In this document: one piece after another, positions 12,171-21,889 of the stretch | Layout: every line of letters begins with the position of its first letter | How positions within the stretch are numbered: the first letter of the stretch is position 1 | From: Durusdinium trenchii | Lineage: Eukaryota; Sar; Dinophyceae; Suessiales; Symbiodiniaceae | Direction of reading: 5' to 3' | Length of the DNA: 64,000 nucleotides | Assembly (NCBI GenBank): GCA_963970005.1 | Contig: CAXAMN010014113.1 | Location: 1,189,014-1,253,013, forward strand | Translations under genes and position numbers: made by a program | The notes under the pieces: model-generated | Seen by the model: the letters and a program-made list of their open reading frames with translations, nothing else | Database searches by the model: none | Told to the model about the DNA's origin: nothing

Positions 12171-12289
12171 AAGAAAAAGAATGATGGTATTCATGGAGGG
12201 TGGAGTGGTGAAGCTTGTAGAAACGCGCATTTCGTGAGGATTGCCCAAAAATGTAAAAAGAAAATTGAAAAGAAACACCAAAAAACAAG

Positions 12290-12950
12290 TTCAGGCCCAT
12301 GTCCCCTGTCCAGCCTCTCCTCAGACCCTCTCCATGGGCCTGAACTGTTTGTTTTTGACTTTTATTGTTCTGTTTTGCCTGTCCTAAAAAGCACAAAAAC
12401 AAACATAACAAAAAAAAATGGATCCATGTCGCCTGCCCAGCCTCTCCTCACACCCTGTCCATGAATCTGCACGTGTTTTTGTGGCTGGTTTACCCAAAAC
12501 TGTTCAAAAACGCTACCCCAAAAACTTCAGACCCATGTCCCCTGTCCAGCCTCTGCTCGGACCTTCTCCATGGATCTGAATTGTTTGTGTGTTTTGGTTT
12601 TGGCTGGCTTGCCGAAGGTGCACAAAAACCAAGGAAAAAAGCTCGGACCCATGTCCCCTGTCCAGCCTCTCCTCAGACCCTCTCCATGGGTGTTGGTCTG
12701 CCCAAAAATGCAAAAAAGACTCAATAAGTTCAGACCCTTGCACTGGCCCATGCACCCTTTTTTTTGTTTTTGGGTTTTGGCCGGTCTGCCCAAAAGTGCG
12801 AAAAGACCAAAAGGTGCCGACCCATGTCCCCCATTCCGCCTTTCCTCAGACCCTCTCCGAACTTTTTGTTTTGTTGGTTTCGGCTGGTCAGCCCAAAAGT
12901 GCTCAAAAACAAAAGCAACAAAAATCAAAAAAAGCAAAAAAACAACAGCT
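12290..12950. repeat. ~110-bp degenerate tandem array
   Basis: The core CATGTCCCCTGTCCAGCCTC + TCCTCAGACCCTCTCCATGG recurs near 12297, 12425, 12533, 12650 and 12822. Cores are separated by T-rich then A-rich spacers containing words such as GGTCTGCCCAAAA. I count five units with spacings of about 108 to 172 bp. Confidence 0.8.
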
Positions 12951-12962
12951 CAGACCTTAAAA

Positions 12963-13193
12963 ATGTATATTTATAATTGCTTCAATGGCGCTTGCAGGAA
13001 TGACGAGTCTCAATACCCAATCAAAAAATGGGTGTTCAATGGAAACCCTTTGTTCTCGAATATATCAATACTACTACAAAAAATGTTTGGAAAAGGTATA
13101 GTCACTGAATGGTCTCATAGAGCACTGATTGCTCAAATCTCCCCACAAACATTTAAACAAATGTTGCTAGAGTTTTGCTATAACAATAGTTAG
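12963..13193 (+). CDS. AT-rich ORF end, unrecognised
   Basis: From ATG 12963 to TAG 13191-13193 there are 76 codons, including YNCFNGACRNDESQYPIKKW and PQTFKQMLLEFCYNNS. Composition and codon use change abruptly from the GC-balanced repeat array to AT-rich sequence, which continues to about 13560. The peptide looks like protein and not like repeat translation, but I recognise no family. It could be a last exon, an insertion from another source, or chance. Upstream in the same frame there is only the repeat array. Confidence 0.3.
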   Translation: MYIYNCFNGACRNDESQYPIKKWVFNGNPLFSNISILLQKMFGKGIVTEWSHRALIAQISPQTFKQMLLEFCYNNS

Positions 13194-15600
13194 GCTTCAT
13201 TCTTGCAAAGGCTACTTGAAGACCTTTTAATAACTTGTGTTATGGAGTTTATTGCTGCACCATGAGAAATAAGAATAGAAATTATGTAACTTAATTATAT
13301 ATATATCGATAATCATTTTCCAACGTGGAAGAAGGTCAAGCAAAATCCATTCTGGTGTATGTCTTTAATAGACGTATTGGAAGATACAAATCAGAATATG
13401 AAAACTATCCCGAATTAAGAACATGTTGTAATTATACATGTTATTAGATACGTCATACTGAATATAATTTAAGCATATGATGCATAAAAATTTTATGATA
13501 TGAATGCTAAAGATAGTGAATATTAACCATTGTATACCATAATGCTACGAGAGCTGTTGTATCAACGATACCATTCCGGACCGAAGCAGCGTGGCATATT
13601 CAGTTTTTATCAAGCATTCAGTCCTGAAGACTTTATGAACAGAAGAGGTCATGCCAGCTGCACATAGAGCAGTGTCACGTTCGCCCGCGCCGAAGGTGCT
13701 GAGGCCGGCTCGCGTACTCACCGCTAGAATTGCTAGATAGCTCAATAAGCTTTAGCTCGGGGGAGTGCATTTTTGCTCTAGAATGTTTCTGTTTTTGATG
13801 TTTTTGGAAAACGGACGAGAAATCAGCAAGGCATTGGTGATGTCGGTTATTCTGACCGAGTGAGACTGCATTACTGACATCCTGTGTGGTTGCCCCTGTG
13901 GAGACCGACCGAGACAGACAGACCGAGACAGAAAAAGGAAGAGTCTCCGTGCGGGCGGTTTCGACTTCGAAGGGGTGTTAATAGAGCAAAACCTTGCAAA
14001 GTCACAACTTGCACACCTTGCACACCCCACTTTTCATGGTTACCCGCTCTTTAAAAAGAAATCACACAAAAAAAAAAAAAACAACGGCCCGCTGAAAAAA
14101 TGAACCCCCCAGCCTCATCCAGCCTCCGGCACTAAAAAAAGAAACACCGTTGGCACAAGGGAAAAAACAATTCCCAATGCATTTTGTTTCTAAGAATATT
14201 GAATGCAGCTGTGAAAATATTTGTGCTACTGGGCGCAAAGCCACTTGTCTGGGATGCTCAAGTGCTGGAGGGCTTTGAAAAAGCAAATGTTGAAGGACGT
14301 ATCCTGTGGGCCTAGACAGAGAGTGCGAACTGTTCTTGGTCAACACTTTTCGACGCAAGTAAGTACAATATAATATTCATCCCCTCCATTCAGACATTGT
14401 TTCTTCAGGATTTCCATGACTGTTGGAAGATGGCATTGGGCTGAAACCGAAATTTAGAGCAGGAGACCGTGAACAACTGGGAAATTCAATGGTTCTGTTT
14501 CAGTGGAAGCCTCCTTTTGCCCATGCAGTCAGAACTGTTTCAGCACTCCTACTTGTTCTTGCCACTACTTCGGTTTTCCTAGGCCTTTCGATGATGCTGG
14601 GAGTATTTATTTTGTTGTTTTCCGTGCTTGAACGAACATCTAACCCAAATCAGGACGTATCTGATGTCTCTTCCCAACTCCGAACGGCTCCCGCCTTGTG
14701 TTTTGGCCGGCGCTGCAGGAAAGCCCATTCCTCATCTTTACCGAAGAGTTGGAAGCCCCAGAGTCGTTTCTTTTTGGGGACCAAGGAATGCAGGAAACCC
14801 AGAGTTGGGGGTAAGACTGTGGAAATGCATGAGAGACCATTTTAGGAGCTTGCCTAGTTCTAAGGTGTTGGTTCCCTCAATCGGGAAGCAGGGGGAGGGA
14901 GAGGGAGAAAGAGTGTCTTTGCCTCTTCTTTGCCAGGTTCGTAGACAGACGTCGAGTCATACAGTAGCTCCAAAGGGAATGGATGTAGAAATCTTACTCA
15001 AGATCGGGAGTTGATTCATACCATGTTGCTAGACTATCATATAACCACACTGGTAGTACTTCGTTTCAAGGTCACTGACGCACGCCCACATGTCTCATTC
15101 TCCTCTCCTTGAGCCCAGGTGGGCCCAGAGCGATTTCTTAGCGAGCGGCGGCGAGGAGAGACTCACCGGTGTCATGACCTCCCCCTTAAGCGAGCGCCAG
15201 GAGACCAGGCCTCGTTTGAAACAGATTCGTTTGTGGGCTCAGTGTGAGCTTCTTAGTTTTGTTTGGTCGGTGAGGTTGTAGTTGGTTTGAACCACTGGAG
15301 TTGCGTGCATGTGCATAGCAACTCCAAAGCCCACAGCTGCTGTGGACGTGGGTCGTTGGCCCCCACCCTGGCAACAGAAGTCTCCTATCCTGGCTACAGT
15401 GGATCCAACGGCTCCGTAGGTCAAACCATCCGAGTTGGTTTTTCCGATTGAGTTGCTTTAAACAAGAAATGAGGTTCTGGTCGAGATTCAGACAGAAAAC
15501 ACAACAAATATAATCAGCAGAGGAAATGACACAACCAGAACCAAACCCCAAGTAACACTGTCAAAACAAGAACCACGACGCCCAATTCCGCGGGCCGTCT
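13194..15600. other. Gene-poor stretch, no supported gene
   Basis: AT-rich to about 13560, then mixed composition. At 14060-14165 there is another diverged piece of the A-rich repeat family (AACCCCCCAGCC, AAACACCGTTGGCAC). I see no assignable gene. Confidence 0.4.
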
Positions 15601-15616
15601 CTTTTTTTCGGTCACT

Positions 15617-15735
15617 CGTTCCACGTCAACCAGCGGTGGGAACCGCCTCGGGCGATCAGAGGATCACCGCGTCTACGTTTGGCACCGGCGCCATGGGCGG
15701 CTGGTGCGGCGGCTGTGCGGCCACTGGGCACGGAG
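15617..15735 (+). CDS. Probable WD40-repeat exon
   Basis: The frame through 15656 reads SEDHRVYVWHRRHGRLVRRL followed by CGH. This is the end of one WD blade (SEDHRVYVW, the D-H-x-V-x-x-W strand pattern) and the GH that opens the next. A pyrimidine tract and CAG (ending 15633) precede it, consistent with a splice acceptor. GC content rises locally. WD40 proteins are scaffolds for protein complexes; nothing here tells which one. Downstream the frame is open only to about 15790. Confidence 0.45.
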
Positions 15736-16692
15736 AAGTGGAACACGCGGCGCGAGGGGGGAAGGAGTGATGAGTCGGAGAGCCGAGGAGGTGCGTTTTG
15801 GTAGAAGGAAAGCACACGGGTGAGGGATGCTGAGGGATGAGTCTTGAGGCGTTTTTGGGAGGATGTTTGCCATTGGTTGACGAGTCCAGGTATCAGGGTT
15901 TTTGCATCGACATCCACTGCATACAAAACATGTACCATGATGTACCATGCACCACACAAAAAGAATCCACTTGGTAGACGAAAAAACGGCCATCAAAAGA
16001 AAGCTGCAAACTCTTTGTGCCAGCGAACTCGCTCCACGAACCGCCTAGCTGTCCACGATCCGAGATCCGGACCTGAGTCATGTTGAGTCCTTGTCGATCT
16101 GGTTCATGTTCAAACGACGGTTGTGCTGGTTGCTTCTTCCGGTTCTCATGTTTGGCACAAGCGATGGCACACCCCACATTTGGACTGTTTAGTGGACATC
16201 AGTGGACTTGCCCCACACGACACCAAAACAGGAGAGCTTCGCCCATGGAACGCGGTTTTGCTTCACCCATGGAACGCAGTTTTTGGAATTGAGTCCTTCA
16301 AACCTCACGAAGCTTCGACTATATAGAGGAGTTGGAAGTGGTACTCAATCCAACAGATGGTACTATCAGGGTGATACTCAACTGTCAGGTGGTATCGAAG
16401 CCTCGGGCATTTGTACTACACCCCCGGCTTTCCAGACGCACGACTGGAACCTGGCTTGGCAACAACCGGAAGGACCAGCATATCCGAGTACCGTTGTCCG
16501 ACGTGACAATGGGGCTCCATGTGGGTCTCGGAACGTCGCAAGGCTGACGGGGCTTTGAGTACCTGTTGACACCTGTTGTCACTCAGTGGTGAACACCGAA
16601 ACCCGCTCTGAGGCCACACGGGGCCTGTGAACGCAGTGAGTTGGAATGGTCGGGCACTTGGAATGTTTGGATAGTTAGTTTGATTGCTTGTT

Positions 16693-16943
16693 CCTAATAG
16701 CGTCCTTGCTCCTAGTAGCGATGCCAGGACGAGCCCCTAATAGCGTCCTTGCTCCTAGTAGCGATGCCAGGACGAGCCCCTAATAGCGTCCTTAGGAGCC
16801 CCTAACAGCGTCCCTGCTCCTAGTAGCGATGCCAGGAGCCCCTAATAGCGTCCTTGTTCCTAGTAGCAATGCCAGGACGAGCCCCTAGTAGCTTCTTGTT
16901 CCAAGTAGTAAGGCCAGGAGCCCCTAGTAGCGTCCTTGCTCCT
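16693..16943. repeat. 43-bp minisatellite
   Basis: Units start at 16693, 16736, 16779 (truncated), 16801, 16841, 16884 and 16923, each like CCTAATAGCGTCCTTGCTCC followed by TAGTAGCGATGCCAGGACGAGCC. Periods are 43, 43, 22, 40, 43 and 39 bp. Confidence 0.9.
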
Positions 16944-17245
16944 TGAACATGGTTGAAAATAAAGTGGGTGTGATTGTGATATGTATTTATTTGCCAAAGA
17001 TGTCTTTTTCTGAGTCTGATGTGATATTTAGCAGTCTGGTGCTTTTTCTTGTCTGTCTAGCATTTTGGTAGATCAACCTTGGAACTGAATTAGGGAAGTC
17101 CAGAGAGATGCCATTCTGGTCGAACGAAATATCTTCATGACCGAATTTGTTCCATCTGTACAGCTGGAGGCCCAGATCATCTCTGTATGTCTCTCCCCCG
17201 GTTCGACCCATCCGCCCGGAAGAGCCCCCGAACATCCATCCTTGA

Positions 17246-17335
17246 GGCCAAGGCCTCTTGGCCTCAGCGTCGGATGATCACAGTGTCATCATCTGGGCCT
17301 CGGCAGGAGCACGGCGTCTGGAGTTCCCGGGGTTC
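17246..17335 (+). CDS. Probable WD40-repeat exon
   Basis: The frame through 17258 reads QGLLASASDDHSVIIWASAG. The string LASASDDHSVIIW matches the end of a WD blade. It lies on the same strand as, and 1.6 kb after, the WD40-like segment at 15.65 kb, so both may be exons of one gene. Splice borders are uncertain: AG at 17245-17246 is a possible acceptor. A TGA in the same frame at 17243-17245 shows the exon cannot extend upstream. Confidence 0.45.
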
Positions 17336-18292
17336 GGCTTCTGCAGTTCCGGTGGGCGGCGGCATGGGAGGTGGAAAAGGCGGGTGGTTGGTATCTCCGT
17401 CTCCCAAACTCCACAGCCAACGACGGATCCCACGGGATCCCACGGCAGAGCTGCCAGGTGGATGGAGGGATACCACACCTGTCCACTTGAAAAATGGGGG
17501 TGTGTTTGGCACCCAGATACCATCATACAGGTGCCAGACTGGTCCAAAAAATCGATCACTGACCCTGATCCATTGACCCCTCGCCCACTCATTGACCTCC
17601 CCTCGCCTACTCAGTTGCAAAACTGTGCATTGTGTCCGTGAAAACTACAGGAACTGATCCACTACTCGACGTCTTGTGAGGTTTTGAGTCTGATGAACCT
17701 CTTCGTCTTGTGCTGCGTGTCTTTCCTTCACCCCCCGTTTGGACCGAGCCCTGCGTGTCTTTCAGATACAAGGAGCGTTCCAAGCTTCGGGCTGACGCCG
17801 CAGCCTGAGCATGTTCATGATCTTTGGAATGATTCTAATTGATGATGAGTCATCTGGACCTACTTGTAGTTGGATTGCCACCTGTTTGTTACTCCGAAAG
17901 AGAGTGCAAAGGAGTTTGAACTGTGGCCGAAAGAAACGCACCGTTTGATCTTCTTATCAACGTGTGCATGCTTTAAATGCCTCCAAATTGCCACGGGTCC
18001 GCTCACTCGCGCATGGCCTGGCCGAAGATGGCTGAGCTCGCGCGTTTGGGCGAACGGGACCGTTCCACTTCTCGCCCCTAAGACCTCAGGTCGTGATGCT
18101 TTCCAGATCCCAGGTGAGACTTTGGTCTCAACGCACTGTATATCTTACTGTCTTACTGTATCATGAAATATCAATCCCAGGTCAAAACACTGGGATCTGA
18201 CAGGAAAAATAACATTGGAGCAAAGAAACGGATACAGAAAGGCTTCCAAGTCTTGGGTTGGTGACACGGTTGTAAGATGTTGTAAGAATTCA
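17336..18292. other. Left flank of the giant retrotransposon
   Basis: No assignable gene. A GC-rich patch at 17980-18110 might be an exon, but no family is visible. Confidence 0.35.
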
Positions 18293-18297
18293 ATATT
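18293..18297. repeat. Target-site duplication, left (ATATT)
   Basis: ATATT directly before the 5' LTR and again directly after the 3' LTR at 37541-37545. Five bp is the usual Ty1/copia integrase stagger. Confidence 0.9.
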
Positions 18298-18481
18298 TGC
18301 GAATGGAAGTGCAGCGACACGTACAGTGCAACTTGTACATATATGTACCATATGTACTTTGGCTCAAGGGCCTGGCTCAAGGCTCAAGCGACTAGAAAAG
18401 GTGCGGTTTCCGTTCCGACGCTACGCCGCTTATGGACCGTCAGTGATAGCTTCAAACTTCGCTGATTAAGATCCACTCGCA
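18298..18481 (+). repeat. 5' LTR, 184 bp
   Basis: Starts TGCGAATGGAAG, ends CCACTCGCA. By eye it matches 37357-37540 at all 184 positions. It contains a perfect 14-bp palindrome GTACATATATGTAC (18335-18348) followed by a further CATATGTAC, a possible factor-binding or promoter site. Next comes a cluster of spliced-leader-like words at 18356-18388. The LTR is short for copia. Confidence 0.93.
18356..18388 (+). other. Three spliced-leader 3'-end relics in the LTR
   Basis: ACTTTGGCTCAAG (18356-18368) is followed by GGCTCAAG at 18374-18381 and again at 18381-18388. The dinoflagellate spliced leader ends in CATTTTGGCTCAAG, so the first word matches its last 11 bases and the others its last 8. The same cluster is at 37415-37447 in the 3' LTR. 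It resembles the leader relics known from retroposed dinoflagellate cDNAs. Confidence 0.6.
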
Positions 18482-18500
18482 GGTTATCAGCCGTACGCGC
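18482..18500 (+). other. Primer-binding site, half-tRNA type (candidate)
   Basis: The first 19 bases after the 5' LTR are GGTTATCAGCCGTACGCGC. The reverse complement, GCGCGTACGGCTGATAACC, reads like the D-stem end, 5' anticodon stem (TACGG) and anticodon loop (CTGATAA, anticodon GAT) of a tRNA. Drosophila copia likewise begins its site with GGTTAT and is primed by the 5' half of initiator tRNA. A tRNA(Ile)-like primer is therefore proposed. No match to a tRNA 3' end (TGG start) is seen. Confidence 0.5.
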
Positions 18501-18562
18501 TCTTTATAGCCGTACGAGCTACACGAGACCAAGAACAAGACTAGTCATTACAGAAACCTGCA

Positions 18563-21500
18563 ATGTCAAGCTCAGGAGGAAATGGAAGCGAATCCTATTC
18601 ATTCGCTGCTCCTGGTGGTCCCAACACCATTTCGTCACCAGACTCTGCAATGGGTACTGATTCATCAGCAAATGCTGACGTTATCACTATGCCTACTGGA
18701 TCACAAATCTCGGAAAGATCCGTGCCACCGGCTCGGAATCTGACCGATCTTGCACCCGTAGGACCAAGAAGATCGATGAGAGCTACAACAAGATCTACAT
18801 CGCCTATAACGTCTACCGCGAGATCCCCAAGAAGGAGTATAGAGAAGAGACGTGACGATGATAGAGGAACAAAAGAGCAAAGAAGAGAGATTCAGCTGGG
18901 TGAAGAATTGAGATCGGCGAGAAACGCATACAATTTCCTTCATGAAGAATATGAATGCATCCAAGCCGGATGCTCACGACTACACCACGAAGCTGAAGTA
19001 GAGTTCAGGCAAATGTCTGACTACAACATGAAGATGCAGGAACATCTACAAGAGATGGCACAGGAGGATGAAGGAGCGACAATAAGAATTGAAGAGCTCG
19101 AACACAAGCTACGCTTGGCGGAATCGACAGCTGAACATATCTACATGAGATATCAAGAGCTTGCACAAGAAACTCATCAAGAACATTCAGAGCTTGAATC
19201 TGTGAAAGCAACGAAGGACAGAATGTCCCAAGAGCTTCAAGCAGCAATTGGACACATCCAAGAACAGAATGAATCCTCATTGGCGATCAACAGAAGATCA
19301 AAAGCCATTCAGGATGAGAACACAGCCTTCGTCGGAATAGCTGACCAGATACAAGCTAGAATGATTGCGCTACAGGATGAGAATGTCAACATGCACGAGG
19401 TGATCCAACACCAGAGAGAAGAACAATGGAACAGTGAGGTCAGGGAAAGACGTCTTCAACATAGTGTTCACTCATCTCAAGATCAGAGCAATCAAGAAGC
19501 TATGGTTATTGATCATCTACGAGGTCAACTAGCTATGGCACGTGGAGCTGAACTCAACGCGAGAGCGGAGATAGAAGAGATGGAAGTGGGCATGAGGATG
19601 GAGATATTTGTATGCCAGACTGAAGTCTCTGCTAGAGAAATTGCAGAAATGAAAGCGAGCCACCATGAATACGAAGCAAACGTCGCAAAGGAGGTTATCG
19701 CAAAAGGGGAAATATTCAACAATGAAGTCCTAGAGGGTTCTATCCGTGAACGACAACAGTTGAAAGATGCCAACCTCGCTCTATCCGAAGCCAACGCACA
19801 GCTGAAAAGAGAGAATATGATGAGAGCCCCTATGTTTGGCGATGATGGTGCTGAAATTCAACAAAAGATCAGAGAACTGGAGAATGCACTATTGGAAAGC
19901 CAGAAGGAGACAAAGGATGTCATTATGGAGAATGCGAAATTAAAAGCAGAAGCACGAATGGCACCCATAGTCTCTCGGTACAGCAAGCGTCCTAGTTCCA
20001 GAGACCGCGGGTTACCAACCCACGCGTCCGAGGAAGATGAGATTCGGAACGCAAAAGAGGAGGCGAAGCACTACAAGGACGGGTACAATGAAATGACAGA
20101 GAGCCGAGATGAGATGTATGAATGGTATGCCGAAACCCACAATGAGTACGCCGAGGAAAGGGAGAAATCAATTGAGCTATCCGAGGCGAACAAATCATTG
20201 AGGGACAAGATTTCAGAAGCAGAAGCATCCTCTTCATCTCATCTTACACCGGCAACCTCTACAATCATGAAAGTATCGAGGAAGGAAGAATCAAAGATAA
20301 ACGTTCCGTCATGGCCCAGGATCAATGATCTTGGACTATGGAAGGCAAATCTCATTCAATCGATCATCATTGCGGCCAATGATTCAGATCAAGAGCCCTG
20401 GATCGACTGGATCAAAGAAGCCATGGACGATCCTGATCCGGACAAGTTTGTCGACTCAGGAGACCAAAGATTCCATTCAATCGATGCCAAACTCGGCCTA
20501 GCTCTTACCAAGGTCGTCATGGATGCGAAAGATGATGGTTCAGGTGTAGCTATGAAGTTGAGGACGAGGATCAATGCAAAAGGGAGAACATCAAGCCTCA
20601 TAAAGGGGAGAGAGGTCCTAGCCCTGATCCTTATGAATTTCAAGACAACATCAAATGTGGAAGTCTTGTATACTTCAATGCACCTCTACCAACTAGAATA
20701 TCAAGGAGACAAGAACTTATCGTTGTTCTTCCACACTTGGGATGAGATTCTGGCAGGAATGAAGCCCGTTGACGTCCCGAGCGACGAAACTCTTCGGGAT
20801 CTCCTATGGAGAAAGATCAGGAACTCAAACCTCATGGCATACGACATCAGCGCCTACAACAGCATGAATGACGATGATGCCAAGAAGACATACAAACATC
20901 TACGTGATATGATCAGAAGGCACATCGAACGGCAAACTGAAGACAGGATGATCCTGGAAAAGGAGAAGGCAGTGAAGAATGTGGCCAATATCTTTCAGAA
21001 TCTCAAACCAGGCGGACCTGCTCCAAAACTGAAAGCTGCACCAGCTGATCCGAAGAAGAAACCAAAAGGGCAACAAGAACAGGTTGTCTCAGAAGACGCT
21101 GCTGCAGTGAAGCCGAAACCCAATCCCAAGAAGCATCCTGAAGACAAGAACAAAAAGGGAAAGGGGAAAGGTAAAGGTGATGGAAAGGATCGCAGCCGAA
21201 GTCCGAGTACAGACAAGAAGAAGGTACCATGCAAATACTTCGTGAAAGGTAATTGCACTATGGGGAAAGATTGCCCATTCAGTCACAAGAAACCCAGATC
21301 ACCATCCAGAGGATCTTCTGTCGGAAAGAGTGACAAACCAGTATGTTGGATGTGGATTCGAGGAAACTGTGACAAAGGGAAGGATTGCAAGTTCTACCAC
21401 GACCCAAAAGCCTCTCCTAAGAAAGGGATATCTGCACCAGCTGACTCAGGAGACGATAGACCAAAGCCTAAGGGCAAACCCAAACCGAAGCCTAAGGCGA

Positions 21501-21889
21501 AGCCTGGAGCCCCAGCCATTGATGGTGAACTCTTCATGGATGAATCCGAAGATGAAGGGATTGCTGCATCCGCCAAGGCAAGAGAAGGAGGTGCAAAAGT
21601 ATCCTTTGATGAAGAGTCTTGTGAGATCATGTTGAACGAAGCGATCTACTCAGTCAGGGACAAATGGAAGGTAGTAGAAAAGAAACCTCTACGTCCAGAC
21701 ATCAAGCAATACGATGAGAAAGAGCTCACCTGCTACACGAGGAAAGAACAAATCAGATTTGAAGAAAAGGTCGCAGAGGCGAGAGGCATATTGATGGTCC
21801 CCTACACTGAGGTCAAGAGGGTCCGAATACCAGTTGGACCAAAGGGTGACCTAGCGGTCACTTGTCTTTTGACGAAGATGACGGCCTAG
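18563..21889 (+). CDS. gag: Gag polyprotein with two CCCH zinc fingers
   Basis: 1108 residues from ATG 18563. Residues 1-95 are Ser/Thr-rich and disordered; about 100-570 form a long charged coiled coil. A helical capsid-like region follows (about 575-800, including VPSWPRINDLGLWKANLIQS and LYQLEYQGDKNLSLFF). Then come Lys/Pro-rich linkers and two C-x7-C-x5-C-x3-H fingers (Cys890 CKYFVKGNCTMGKDCPFSH; Cys928 CWMWIRGNCDKGKDCKFYH). The fingers are placed where other elements have CCHC knuckles and probably bind the genomic RNA. The predicted role is to form the virus-like particle. The end overlaps pol by 40 bp. Neither strand shows frame breaks. The coiled coil is unusually long for a copia Gag. 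Confidence 0.85.
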   Translation: MSSSGGNGSESYSFAAPGGPNTISSPDSAMGTDSSANADVITMPTGSQISERSVPPARNLTDLAPVGPRRSMRATTRSTSPITSTARSPRRSIEKRRDDDRGTKEQRREIQLGEELRSARNAYNFLHEEYECIQAGCSRLHHEAEVEFRQMSDYNMKMQEHLQEMAQEDEGATIRIEELEHKLRLAESTAEHIYMRYQELAQETHQEHSELESVKATKDRMSQELQAAIGHIQEQNESSLAINRRSKAIQDENTAFVGIADQIQARMIALQDENVNMHEVIQHQREEQWNSEVRERRLQHSVHSSQDQSNQEAMVIDHLRGQLAMARGAELNARAEIEEMEVGMRMEIFVCQTEVSAREIAEMKASHHEYEANVAKEVIAKGEIFNNEVLEGSIRERQQLKDANLALSEANAQLKRENMMRAPMFGDDGAEIQQKIRELENALLESQKETKDVIMENAKLKAEARMAPIVSRYSKRPSSRDRGLPTHASEEDEIRNAKEEAKHYKDGYNEMTESRDEMYEWYAETHNEYAEEREKSIELSEANKSLRDKISEAEASSSSHLTPATSTIMKVSRKEESKINVPSWPRINDLGLWKANLIQSIIIAANDSDQEPWIDWIKEAMDDPDPDKFVDSGDQRFHSIDAKLGLALTKVVMDAKDDGSGVAMKLRTRINAKGRTSSLIKGREVLALILMNFKTTSNVEVLYTSMHLYQLEYQGDKNLSLFFHTWDEILAGMKPVDVPSDETLRDLLWRKIRNSNLMAYDISAYNSMNDDDAKKTYKHLRDMIRRHIERQTEDRMILEKEKAVKNVANIFQNLKPGGPAPKLKAAPADPKKKPKGQQEQVVSEDAAAVKPKPNPKKHPEDKNKKGKGKGKGDGKDRSRSPSTDKKKVPCKYFVKGNCTMGKDCPFSHKKPRSPSRGSSVGKSDKPVCWMWIRGNCDKGKDCKFYHDPKASPKKGISAPADSGDDRPKPKGKPKPKPKAKPGAPAIDGELFMDESEDEGIAASAKAREGGAKVSFDEESCEIMLNEAIYSVRDKWKVVEKKPLRPDIKQYDEKELTCYTRKEQIRFEEKVAEARGILMVPYTEVKRVRIPVGPKGDLAVTCLLTKMTA
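21850..21889 (+). other. gag/pol overlap, -1 frame
   Basis: The pol frame opens after TGA 21847-21849 and gag ends at TAG 21887-21889. The pol frame has no ATG before the protease (first at 21994), so Pol is most simply made as a Gag-Pol fusion by -1 frameshifting inside these 40 bases. I see no standard X XXY YYZ slippery heptamer in the gag phase. The closest run is CTT TTG at 21866-21871. Confidence 0.6.
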
